Source: Armatimonadota bacterium | GTDB lineage: Bacteria; Armatimonadota; HRBIN16 | DNA: 14,219 nt | Reading direction: 5' to 3' | Assembly: GCA_028275265.1 (NCBI GenBank) | Contig: JAPWUZ010000035.1 | Span: 1-14,219, forward strand | Part shown: positions 1 to 5,919 of the stretch, piece after piece | Numbering within the stretch: the stretch's first letter is position 1 | How the letters are laid out: every line of letters starts with the position of its first letter | Notes under the pieces: model-generated | Databases searched by the model: none | The model's input: the letters and a program-made list of their open reading frames with translations, nothing else | Told to the model about the DNA's origin: nothing | Translations under genes and position numbers: made by a program

Positions 1-73
1 TGGCGCGGATGCCTACGCTCCGGACGCCGCCACTGCCGTCGACAAGTGCAAAGAGCTGCTGGGGGCAGCGTAG
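1..73 (+). CDS. C-terminal end of a cobalamin-binding corrinoid protein (partial)
   Basis: Only the last 23 codons are inside the window, in the frame that starts at base 2 and ends at TAG 71-73. They read GADAYAPDAATAV followed by DKCKELLGAA. A GAD-x-Y-x-x-DA-x-x-AV stretch followed by a short helix is the usual C-terminal end of the Rossmann-like B12-binding domain in methyltransferase corrinoid proteins (the MtaC/MtbC/dimethylamine corrinoid protein type). The next genes downstream are two URO-D-superfamily proteins, the family that contains the MtaA/MtbA methyltransferases which work with such corrinoid proteins, so context supports the call. The DxHxxG cobalamin-binding motif would lie upstream and cannot be seen. 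The family call is moderately sure; substrate and partner are unknown. Confidence 0.6.
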   Translation, partial: GADAYAPDAATAVDKCKELLGAA

Positions 74-85
74 CCGGGCGATTAT

Positions 86-112
86 CCGGAGGGCGAGGCT
101 CCTGCGGAGCTG
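86..112 (+). repeat. Spacer repeat unit, copy 1
   Basis: The unit contains GAGGGCGAGGCT at 89-100, which recurs exactly at 201-212. GCTCC 98-102 pairs with GGAGC 106-110 around a TGC loop, forming a small hairpin. It lies 13 bases after the corrinoid gene stop codon. No T-tract follows, so it is not a typical intrinsic terminator. Confidence 0.5.
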
Positions 113-160
113 TAAACTCTGCTCCCTGCCCGCGGGGAGGTTGGCTGGGGACCGGCTCAC

Positions 161-179
161 CTGGAGGTTCGCCCTCCAG
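161..179. repeat. Twin hairpin, copy 1
   Basis: CTGGAGG at 161-167 and CCTCCAG at 173-179 form a perfect 7-bp stem with the five-base loop TTCGC. The same hairpin recurs at 246-264 with one stem base pair changed from T-A to C-G on both arms, so pairing is kept. Confidence 0.65.
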
Positions 180-197
180 CGGAGGAACAATCCCCTT

Positions 198-233
198 CCA
201 GAGGGCGAGGCTCGCACCGAGCCGTTTGCACTG
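198..233 (+). repeat. Spacer repeat unit, copy 2
   Basis: It shares GAGGGCGAGGCT (201-212) with copy 1, and GAGCCGTTTGC with the related GAGTCGTTTTGC of copy 3. GGCTCG 209-214 and CGAGCC 218-223 make a perfect 6-bp stem with a CAC loop. The stem is better formed here than in copy 1. Confidence 0.5.
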
Positions 234-245
234 TGTTCGGTTCAC

Positions 246-264
246 CCGGAGGTCCGCCCTCCGG
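246..264. repeat. Twin hairpin, copy 2
   Basis: CCGGAGG 246-252 and CCTCCGG 258-264 form a perfect 7-bp stem with the loop TCCGC. Compared with 161-179, both arms changed together (CTGG to CCGG, CCAG to CCGG), which keeps the stem intact. The two copies start 85 bases apart. Confidence 0.65.
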
Positions 265-279
265 ATGTCGCGAGCGGTT

Positions 280-312
280 GGAGGCAAGCCTCCTGCCGAG
301 TCGTTTTGCTGT
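280..312 (+). repeat. Spacer repeat unit, copy 3
   Basis: GGAGGC 280-285 and GCCTCC 288-293 are inverted copies, so a GGAGG/CCTCC stem with loop CAAG can form. They are followed by TGCCGAGTCGTTTTGCTGTT, which parallels the tail of copy 2 (ACCGAGCCGTTTGCACTGTG). It is the most diverged of the three units and lies 27 bases before the Shine-Dalgarno of the next gene. Confidence 0.45.
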
Positions 313-338
313 TCCTCGACAAGCGCACCACCTACAAC

Positions 339-346
339 GAGGGGGG
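339..346 (+). promoter_or_regulatory. Ribosome binding site fixing the TTG start at 355
   Basis: GAGGGGGG at 339-346 is a strong purine-rich Shine-Dalgarno. It lies 8 bases before TTG 355. The in-frame ATG at 265, inside hairpin copy 2, has no comparable site. This decides the start of the first URO-D gene. Confidence 0.7.
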
Positions 347-354
347 CACCAGCA

Positions 355-1410
355 TTGACGTCGAGAGAGCGCGTACTCTGTGCATTCCATCGGGACACGC
401 CTGACCGCATCCCTGTATCTCCCCAGCACTGGGGACGCATCCCGCCGGATAGCGAACTGGCTGCTCAGCTCGTACGCGAGACCGACATGATGCTCTATGC
501 AGGCTGGGCATGCGACTGCTTTATCGGCTCCGCTTTGCCACGTGAGACGGAAACCATCGGCAACACCACCCGTACCGTCTATCACACTCCGCACGGAGAC
601 CTGACCCGCGTTGTCACGCGCACACCGGTAACCACCGCCTGTACCGCGTTTCCCTGCAAGAACGCAGAGGATGTATTAAACCTGCTTGCCGCACCATACA
701 AGCCCCCGACAGAAGAGGCAGTACAGAATGCACTGCGACACTTCTTCCAGACGAAGGATTGGCTGGGAGATGAAGGGGTCGTGCTCTTCGAACTGCCGGA
801 TGCGCTCTGTTTTCCAGCAGAGTGGCTCTCACCACAGGATTTCTGTCTGCTCTGGGCAGACGCGCCAGACGTCATGGAGCAGATGGTGCGCGTGGGCAAC
901 GAGCGGCTGCTGGCGTTCGTGGAGAGGGTGTTAAGAGCAGGCGTGGACGTGTTTCGTATCGTCGGTGGGGAGTACGCATCCACACAGCTGGGACCCGTCG
1001 CGTATGACCGACTGGTGCGTCGCTACGATAAAGAGCTGGTGGCGCTCATCCACGACTACGGTGGCGTTGCCTACTTCCACAACCATGGACCCATCATGCG
1101 CTATCTGGAGGCGATTGTGGACATCGGTGTGGACGCACTGGACCCGCTGGAAGCCCCGCCGTGGGGTGACTGCGATATGCCTGCAGCCAAACGGGTTCTT
1201 CAGGGGAAGGTGTGCATCGTGGGTAATCTCGACGACATGGAGGTTTTGAACCAGCGCAGCACCGAGGAGATACTCGCCATCGGCAAGCGGCTGATCGAGG
1301 AAGCAGGTCCCGACGGATTTGTGCTGAGCGGGACGGCATCAGGAACATATGGCGAACACGCCGCCCGAAACTTTATCGCACTGGCAAGATACGTAAGAAG
1401 CCAGATGTAA
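355..1410 (+). CDS. Uroporphyrinogen decarboxylase superfamily protein (putative corrinoid-linked methyltransferase), paralog 1
   Basis: From TTG 355 the protein has 351 residues and begins MTSRERVLCAFHRDTPDRIP, the standard opening of URO-D-superfamily (cobalamin-independent methionine synthase/URO-D fold) TIM-barrel proteins. The length matches its neighbour (350 residues) and the family. It is not HemE: the substrate-binding RQAGR motif is absent near the N-terminus. In MtaA/MtbA methyltransferases zinc is held by a His-x-Cys pair and a later Cys. Here the barrel-strand motif reads FHNHG (H242, H244), and the later position reads LSGTASG without cysteine, so classical thiolate-zinc chemistry is doubtful. 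Other landmarks are GGEYASTQLGP near 204-214 and DPLEAPPW near 263-270. A second URO-D gene starts 12 bases downstream and a corrinoid protein lies upstream, suggesting a methyl-transfer or demethylation unit. The substrate is unknown. Confidence 0.85.
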   Translation: MTSRERVLCAFHRDTPDRIPVSPQHWGRIPPDSELAAQLVRETDMMLYAGWACDCFIGSALPRETETIGNTTRTVYHTPHGDLTRVVTRTPVTTACTAFPCKNAEDVLNLLAAPYKPPTEEAVQNALRHFFQTKDWLGDEGVVLFELPDALCFPAEWLSPQDFCLLWADAPDVMEQMVRVGNERLLAFVERVLRAGVDVFRIVGGEYASTQLGPVAYDRLVRRYDKELVALIHDYGGVAYFHNHGPIMRYLEAIVDIGVDALDPLEAPPWGDCDMPAAKRVLQGKVCIVGNLDDMEVLNQRSTEEILAIGKRLIEEAGPDGFVLSGTASGTYGEHAARNFIALARYVRSQM

Positions 1411-1422
1411 CCGGAGGACAGG

Positions 1423-2475
1423 ATGACACCCAGAGAACGTGTTCTACGTGCTATTCGCCGTGAAGTGCCGGACAGAGTTCCGAAAGAGATGGGCTTCACT
1501 CCGGCGGCATACGATCGGTTCGTGAAGGAGACCGGACATACCGACCCTGCCGAGTATTTCGGTATGGAGACCCGTTACGTTGGCTTCCGTCCGCCACGCG
1601 AACTACCGGACTTTACACCCTATCTGAAGCGTCTGCCTGAAGGAAGCGTCCTTAGCGGCGAGTATGGTACAGCGCACATCCCCGGTACTTTCTATCACTT
1701 CTCCCGATACGTATTCCCGCTCGAACACGCTACCACCATCCGCGAGCTGGAGGAGTATCCCTGGCCCGACTTTACCCCTTCCTACCGCCACGAACATCTG
1801 GAGGCGGAGGTGCAGGCATGGCACGAAAAGGGCTACTTCGTTGCGGGGTTCGCCGGGCATATCTTTGAAACCGCATGGCAGATTATCGGCTTCGAGCGTA
1901 TTTTCCGCGACTTCATCGAGAACCCCGAGTTCGTGGAGTGGGTGCTGGATAAGATTACCGAAGATAACTGCTTCAAGGCGCGTCGCCTTGTCGAGGCAGG
2001 TGTCGACATGATTCAGTTTGGCGATGACGTGGGAATGCAGGACCGGCTGATGATGCGCCCCGACGTTTGGCGACGTTTTCTTAAACCGCGTCTTGCCCGT
2101 GAAATCGCCGCCGCTCGCGCCGTTCGCCCCGACATCCCCGTCTGGTACCACAGCGACGGCAATATCACCGACATTATCGAAGACCTGATCGAGGTCGGTG
2201 TCACCGTGCTTAACCCCGTGCAACCGGAGTGTCTGAACGTGGACTGGGTGAAGCGTGAGTTCGGCGACCGGCTTGCCTTCTGGGGCACCATCGGCACGCA
2301 AACAGTCATGCCTTTTGGCAAGCCGGAGGACGTGAAGCGCGCGGTGAAGGAGATGATAGACCGCTTCGCGCCCGGACTGGTGCTTGCGCCGACACACGTG
2401 ATCGAACCCGATGTCCCGTGGGAAAACATTCTGGCTTTCTTCGAGGCGGTGGAGGAGTACGGCAGGCTGGCGTAG
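1423..2475 (+). CDS. Uroporphyrinogen decarboxylase superfamily protein, paralog 2
   Basis: The 350-residue protein starts at ATG 1423, with GGAGG at 1413-1417 five bases upstream. The N-terminus MTPRERVLRAIRREVPDRVP is clearly related to paralog 1, but the rest has diverged strongly, so this is an old duplication or two family branches brought together. It also lacks the HemE RQAGR motif. Landmarks are GDDVGMQ (200-206), WYHSDGN (241-247, H243 on the active-site strand), NPVQPE (264-269) and APTHVIEPDVPWEN (322-335). The HSDG and THV-EPDVPWEN motifs typify a large uncharacterised bacterial URO-D-like branch. As in paralog 1, no His-x-Cys zinc motif is seen. It is probably co-transcribed with paralog 1 and may act on a methoxylated, methylated or corrinoid-bound substrate; this is inference from family and neighbours. 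Confidence 0.87.
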   Translation: MTPRERVLRAIRREVPDRVPKEMGFTPAAYDRFVKETGHTDPAEYFGMETRYVGFRPPRELPDFTPYLKRLPEGSVLSGEYGTAHIPGTFYHFSRYVFPLEHATTIRELEEYPWPDFTPSYRHEHLEAEVQAWHEKGYFVAGFAGHIFETAWQIIGFERIFRDFIENPEFVEWVLDKITEDNCFKARRLVEAGVDMIQFGDDVGMQDRLMMRPDVWRRFLKPRLAREIAAARAVRPDIPVWYHSDGNITDIIEDLIEVGVTVLNPVQPECLNVDWVKREFGDRLAFWGTIGTQTVMPFGKPEDVKRAVKEMIDRFAPGLVLAPTHVIEPDVPWENILAFFEAVEEYGRLA

Positions 2476-2476
2476 A

Positions 2477-2498
2477 GGAACCTGCTGGAAGCGGTTCC
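2477..2498 (+). terminator. Hairpin directly after the URO-D pair (possible transcript 3' end)
   Basis: GGAACC 2477-2482 pairs with GGTTCC 2493-2498, and GC 2484-2485 can extend it with GC 2491-2492 after a one-base bulge. It begins two bases after the TAG of paralog 2 and precedes an independent promoter, which is where a transcript end is expected. No T-tract follows, so it is not a canonical Rho-independent terminator and may only stabilise the mRNA end. Confidence 0.4.
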
Positions 2499-2535
2499 CG
2501 CCGCCAGCGTAGTGCAGCCGGTACTGCTGTCTACC

Positions 2536-2564
2536 TTGACACCGTCCCTTCCTTTGCCTATACT
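2536..2564 (+). promoter_or_regulatory. Sigma-70-type promoter producing a predicted leaderless mRNA
   Basis: TTGACA at 2536-2541 is a perfect -35 box. A spacer of exactly 17 bases leads to TATACT at 2559-2564, one mismatch from the TATAAT consensus. The usual start point about seven bases beyond the -10 box is A2571, which is the A of the kinase ATG. The AAAGG at 2565-2569 is only one base from the ATG, too close to act as a Shine-Dalgarno, which supports leaderless initiation. This promoter would serve all six plus-strand genes to 7531. Confidence 0.8.
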
Positions 2565-2570
2565 AAAGGC

Positions 2571-3650
2571 ATGAGTACGAGAGCGTTTACGGTATCCGCA
2601 CCCGGGCGGATTTGTCTTTTCGGTGAACATCAGGACTATCTCGGACTGCCCGTCATCGCCGCTGCCATCAACCGGCGTATCCGGGCAGAGGTACACCTTT
2701 CACAAAACAGCAATTTGCTGAAACTGCAGATGCCGGACACCGGCGAGCAGATGGAGATTGACCCCACGCAAGAGCAACAATATGCCCATTCCCGTGACTA
2801 CCTGCGAGCAGGCGTGAACGTGCTCCGTCGCGAGGGGGCGCACTTCCTCAGGGGCGCAGATATCCGCATCACCAGCAACATCCCCATGCAGGCAGGCGTG
2901 TCGAGCTCGTCGGCGATGGTGATTATGTGGCTGCGTGCGCTGAGCGAACTGGCGGAACCTCCCATGGGTCCCGACCCTGAGACGCTGGCGCGATGGGGAC
3001 ACTGCACGGAGGTGCTGGAGTTTAACGAGCCGGGTGGCATGATGGACCACTTCTGCGCCGCGCTGGGCGGTGTGTTGTACATCGACACCATACCGCCTTA
3101 CCGTGCGGAGCGGCTCCCCATCCAGCTGAATGGGCTGGTACTGGCGGATTCCTTACAGCCGAAAGCTACTGTAGAAGTGCTTGCCTCCCGGCGGCGCGAC
3201 GTGACAGAGGGCATCTCTCTGCTGAAGGAAAGGATGCCTCACTTTGACCTGCATACCACGCCCCTGGAGGAAGCAGAAGAGGCTCTGAAGCACCTCCCCG
3301 AACGCAACGCCCGTCGCGTGCGCGCCAACCTCATCAACCGCGACCTCACCCGCCGCGCTTTGCAGTTGCTGCGAAGTGACCAGTGGAGTCCGCAGGCATT
3401 GGGCGACCTGTTGATAGCACATCATGCTCAGTTGCGCGATGGGCTGGACGTATCCACTCCCAAAATCGAAAAGATGCTGGAAGCGGCTTTGCGAGCTGGT
3501 GCGCTGGGGGGCAAGGTGAACGGCTCCGGTGGTGGCGGATGCCTCTTCGCCTATGCGCCCGGGCGCGAAGAGGAGGTGGTAGAGGCTTTCAAAAGCGCGG
3601 GCGGAGATGCCTGGCACGTGCGCGTGGATACTGGAGCGAGGGTAGAATGA
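2571..3650 (+). CDS. GHMP-family sugar kinase (galactokinase-like)
   Basis: This 359-residue cytoplasmic kinase is expected to phosphorylate a sugar at C1 using ATP. All three GHMP motifs are visible: APGRICLFGEHQDY at 10-23 (the galactokinase-type GEHxDY sugar-binding motif), PMQAGVSSSSA at 105-115 (phosphate-binding loop), and GGKVNGSGGGGC at 313-324. GGMMDHF at 155-161 resembles the galactokinase catalytic-base segment, making D159 the likely base. The start is ATG 2571, fixed by the promoter just upstream; the frame extends further back, but that part is not conserved-looking. The next gene overlaps by four bases (ATGA) and encodes a sugar-1-phosphate nucleotidyltransferase, so the product probably feeds nucleotide-sugar synthesis. 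Galactose is possible, but uronic acid, fucose or heptose substrates cannot be excluded. The family call is secure; the substrate is not. Confidence 0.9.
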   Translation: MSTRAFTVSAPGRICLFGEHQDYLGLPVIAAAINRRIRAEVHLSQNSNLLKLQMPDTGEQMEIDPTQEQQYAHSRDYLRAGVNVLRREGAHFLRGADIRITSNIPMQAGVSSSSAMVIMWLRALSELAEPPMGPDPETLARWGHCTEVLEFNEPGGMMDHFCAALGGVLYIDTIPPYRAERLPIQLNGLVLADSLQPKATVEVLASRRRDVTEGISLLKERMPHFDLHTTPLEEAEEALKHLPERNARRVRANLINRDLTRRALQLLRSDQWSPQALGDLLIAHHAQLRDGLDVSTPKIEKMLEAALRAGALGGKVNGSGGGGCLFAYAPGREEEVVEAFKSAGGDAWHVRVDTGARVE

Positions 3651-4435
3651 GCGACGCTCCGCGCCGGTGTGTGTTGCTGGCAGCAGGCAGGGGAACCCGA
3701 CTAGGTGACATCACCCGTAACATTCCCAAGCCGATGGTTCCTCTTGCCGGGCGTCCCCTTCTCGAGCACATCGTGCGCAATATCTGTGAGGCGACACCCA
3801 TTCGCGATTTTACCATCGTCGTGCAGTATCGCGCTGAAAGCATCATCCAACACTTTGGTCACGGCGGCTCCCTTGGCGTGCGTATCCACTATGTCCGGCA
3901 GCCGGAAGACCAGCCGGGTACAGGGGGTGCACTGCGAGCTGCTCTGGAAACCTTGCCTCCAGAGCCTGTGCTGATGAGCTTCGGCGACATCCTCACTGAC
4001 CCGTCGAACTACCGATGCCTGCTACAGGTATACACTCCGGAAATCGCTGCCTTAATCGGCGTAAACTGGCTACCTGATGTCTCCGAAGGGGGCGGTGTGT
4101 GGCTGGATAACAGCGACAGGGTGCTCCGTCTGCAGGAGAAACCACGCCATCCCGATACCAACTGGAATCTTGCGGGCGTGCATATCTTTTCGCCAACCGT
4201 CCTCCCTGTGCTGAGAAACCTTCCTCTGTCCGCACGGGCAGAGTACGAGCTTACCGACGCCATTCAGCGGCTCCTGCATCAGTACCCCGAATTCGTGCGG
4301 GCAGTGCGCTTCGAAGGCTACTGGAACGATGTCGGCACGCCTGAACGCCTTCAGCAAGCAAAGCAATACCTGCAGGACTGCCAGCACACGCGGGCGAATC
4401 AAGGTTCAAAGTCGTTGCCAGGAGGAGAACCATGA
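3647..4435 (+). CDS. Sugar-1-phosphate nucleotidyltransferase (NTP_transferase family)
   Basis: The 262-residue protein starts at ATG 3647, overlapping the kinase stop codon as ATGA, with GAGGG at 3638-3642 upstream. It carries the nucleotidyltransferase signature LLAAGRGTRL at 10-19 followed by PKP (27-29, K28 contacting phosphate), SFGDILTD at 111-118 (metal-binding D114), QEKP at 163-166 and GYWNDVGTPE at 224-233. The last motif is typical of GDP-mannose and dTDP-glucose type pyrophosphorylases and their short relatives. The length is normal for single-domain members; there is no C-terminal left-handed beta-helix. It would convert a sugar-1-phosphate and an NTP into NDP-sugar and pyrophosphate, and the sugar-1-phosphate plausibly comes from the preceding kinase. 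Neither base nor sugar preference can be read safely. The last dozen residues (about 250-262) look unstructured. Confidence 0.88.
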   Translation: MSDAPRRCVLLAAGRGTRLGDITRNIPKPMVPLAGRPLLEHIVRNICEATPIRDFTIVVQYRAESIIQHFGHGGSLGVRIHYVRQPEDQPGTGGALRAALETLPPEPVLMSFGDILTDPSNYRCLLQVYTPEIAALIGVNWLPDVSEGGGVWLDNSDRVLRLQEKPRHPDTNWNLAGVHIFSPTVLPVLRNLPLSARAEYELTDAIQRLLHQYPEFVRAVRFEGYWNDVGTPERLQQAKQYLQDCQHTRANQGSKSLPGGEP

Positions 4436-4908
4436 AAGGCAACCCCGAGATACTGAAAGTACTCAACGAACTGCTTTCCGATGAGCTGACTGCCATCCAC
4501 CAGTATATGGTGGAAGCGGAAATGTGCGAAAACTGGGGATATGACAAACTGCACGAAGCACTTCAGAAAATCTCCATTGACGAGATGCACCACGCCGAGT
4601 GGTTGATTCAGCGCATCCTCTTTTTCGAAGGACAACCTACCATCCAGCTGGGGAAACTGCACATCGGCGCTACGGTGCCCGAGATGATACACAGCGTGGT
4701 AACCGCCGAGAGCGAGGCCATCGAGGCATACAACAAAGCCATTGCGCTGGCGCATCAAGTGGCGGATCAGGGCACCGTCGACCTGCTCATCAAAATCCTC
4801 ACGATGGAAGAGGGGCATATCGACTGGGCGGAAGCGCAACGTGACCAGATTGAGCATATGGGTCTGGCGAATTACCTGAGCATGCAAACGGAGGGCGCAG
4901 CGCAGTAA
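4432..4908 (+). CDS. bfr: Bacterioferritin
   Basis: The 158-residue protein has the bacterioferritin length and layout, beginning MKGNPEILKVLNELLSDELT. Di-iron ferroxidase ligands are all in place: E18, E51 and H54 (IDEMHHAE), E93 (TAESEA), and E126 with H129 (MEEGHIDW). M52, matching the heme-ligating methionine of classical bacterioferritin, is present. It would form a 24-subunit cytosolic cage storing ferric iron and consuming Fe(II) with O2 or peroxide. The start ATG 4432 overlaps the previous stop by four bases and has a strong AGGAGG at 4420-4425, implying high translation relative to its neighbours. Its place inside a sugar-nucleotide operon is unusual. No Fur box was recognised nearby. 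The call is very sure. Confidence 0.95.
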   Translation: MKGNPEILKVLNELLSDELTAIHQYMVEAEMCENWGYDKLHEALQKISIDEMHHAEWLIQRILFFEGQPTIQLGKLHIGATVPEMIHSVVTAESEAIEAYNKAIALAHQVADQGTVDLLIKILTMEEGHIDWAEAQRDQIEHMGLANYLSMQTEGAAQ

Positions 4909-5919
4909 GTGCTTCCCTACCCCGCCGATACTCTGATTCGCAGGGTGCGCGCACTGCATGAGCAGATTCGCTCGGAGGTGCGCGCTCAGCTCCTGCAGTA
5001 TTCCGCCGACTGGCTGGCACAAGCCACCGAAAGCGCGGATGGCGATACGCAGTTTCGCATCGACGTGCAGGTCGAGAAGTTGCTGCTGCAGTTCTGCCAG
5101 CAGTGGGCACAGGAAATGCCCTTCATGCTCGTGGCGGAAGGCATCTCGGAAAATGGGTGGCTGCCTCTGCCGCACGGAACAGACATCGACCAAGCACAAT
5201 TCATCATGGTGGTGGACCCCATTGACGGCACACGCATGATTATGTATGACAAACGCAGTGCATGGTGCCTGACAGGCATCGCTCCTAATCTTGGCCGCCA
5301 AACCACCCTTGCCGATATCGAAATCGCCGTGCAGACCGAGCTGCCCACCACCAGACAGTACCTCGCCGACACTCTATGGGCGGTGCGTGGGCAGGGCGCG
5401 TTCGGCGAACGGCAGAACCTGCTGGACGGAGGCACGACATCATTCCGACCGAAACCATCGTCTGCGAACGACTTGCGCTACGGCTTTGCCAGCATCGCCA
5501 ACTTCTTCCCCGACGGCAAGGCGTGGCTCGCCACCCTCGAGGAGGACCTCTACCGCCAGCTGGGAAGCATGGACGTGAGAGGCAACCCGCTGGTGTTCGC
5601 CGACCAGTACCTCAGCACAGGTGGGCAGATTTACGAGCTGACCGTTGGGCACGACCGCTTTATCGCCGACCTGCGTCCCGTCGCCTTTCGGCAGCTGGGA
5701 TACGCAGGGATGCCTCTATGCGCCCACCCCTACGACATCTGCACCGAACTGATTGCCCGCGAAGCAGGAGCCATCATCACCGATGAGTACGGACGGCAGC
5801 TGCGAACACCTCTAGATATCCGCGAACCTGTCGCATGGGTCGGCTATGCTAACCCAGCCCTGCGGGACCTGATTGAACCCGTACTGCTCAGGCTGCTGCA
5901 CGGAGAGACGGAACGATGA
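4909..5919 (+). CDS. Inositol monophosphatase-family sugar phosphatase
   Basis: The 336-residue protein begins at GTG 4909, directly after the TAA of bacterioferritin; GGAGGG 4890-4895 is 13 bases upstream, rather far. It belongs to the Mg-dependent, Li-sensitive phosphatase superfamily. The metal-binding motif DPIDGT lies at 103-108, an upstream acidic site at AEGIS (E77), and the C-terminal PYDICTELIAREAGA at 274-288 matches the usual W/YD-x-x-(x)-x-EAGG segment, with D276 as third metal ligand. It is longer than typical IMPases (about 260-280 residues), with extra sequence near 85-100 and 165-190. YELTVGHDRFIADLRP at 242-257 is a characteristic stretch of a less studied branch. It would dephosphorylate a sugar or cyclitol phosphate. 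Its place between two nucleotidyltransferases suggests a step in activated-sugar metabolism, but the substrate is unknown. Confidence 0.85.
   Translation: MLPYPADTLIRRVRALHEQIRSEVRAQLLQYSADWLAQATESADGDTQFRIDVQVEKLLLQFCQQWAQEMPFMLVAEGISENGWLPLPHGTDIDQAQFIMVVDPIDGTRMIMYDKRSAWCLTGIAPNLGRQTTLADIEIAVQTELPTTRQYLADTLWAVRGQGAFGERQNLLDGGTTSFRPKPSSANDLRYGFASIANFFPDGKAWLATLEEDLYRQLGSMDVRGNPLVFADQYLSTGGQIYELTVGHDRFIADLRPVAFRQLGYAGMPLCAHPYDICTELIAREAGAIITDEYGRQLRTPLDIREPVAWVGYANPALRDLIEPVLLRLLHGETER

Larger units (their letters stand above)
74..354. repeat. Non-coding spacer filled with short palindromic repeats
   Basis: This 281-base gap between the corrinoid gene and the first URO-D gene is open in frame 1, but the translation is Gly/Arg/Ser/Pro-rich low-complexity sequence with no resemblance to the downstream family. 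It is built from two alternating elements. One is a unit of the form GGAGGGCGAGGCTC...GAGC-CGTTT-GC, seen around 86-112, 198-233 and 280-312. The other is a perfect 7-bp-stem hairpin seen at 161-179 and 246-264. A further weaker stem pairs CTCCC 122-126 with GGGAG 135-139. No consensus promoter was found. The composition suggests a mosaic of dispersed intergenic repeats, which would need the rest of the genome to confirm. Confidence 0.65.

Noticed and set aside
46..354. N-terminal extension of the first URO-D protein back to ATG 46 or ATG 265
   Set aside because: The extension translates palindromic repeat sequence, would make the protein about 100 residues too long, and a strong Shine-Dalgarno precedes TTG 355.
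74..354. CRISPR array
   Set aside because: Repeat units are unequal, spaced 80-112 bases apart, diverged, and contain their own hairpins; there are no uniform spacers and no cas genes.
1603..2397. 264-residue minus-strand open frame opposite URO-D paralog 2
   Set aside because: It is antisense to a well-supported gene, with no recognisable domain and no ribosome binding site I could identify.
355..2475. hemE (uroporphyrinogen decarboxylase) for either URO-D gene
   Set aside because: Neither protein has the RQAGR substrate-binding motif near the N-terminus, and no other heme-synthesis gene is nearby.
2477..2498. Canonical Rho-independent terminator
   Set aside because: The stem is good, but no T-tract follows; kept only as a low-confidence possible transcript end.
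2418..2570. Upstream extension of the sugar kinase
   Set aside because: The extension covers the end of the URO-D gene, a hairpin and a near-consensus promoter; family similarity starts at ATG 2571.
3383..3646. Upstream extension of the nucleotidyltransferase inside the kinase gene
   Set aside because: It is an out-of-frame reading of the kinase. The protein family begins at ATG 3647, which shows the ATGA overlap typical of this operon.
4399..5301. 300-residue minus-strand open frame opposite bacterioferritin and the phosphatase
   Set aside because: It lies antisense to two clearly recognised genes and shows no family motif; it is a codon-bias shadow.
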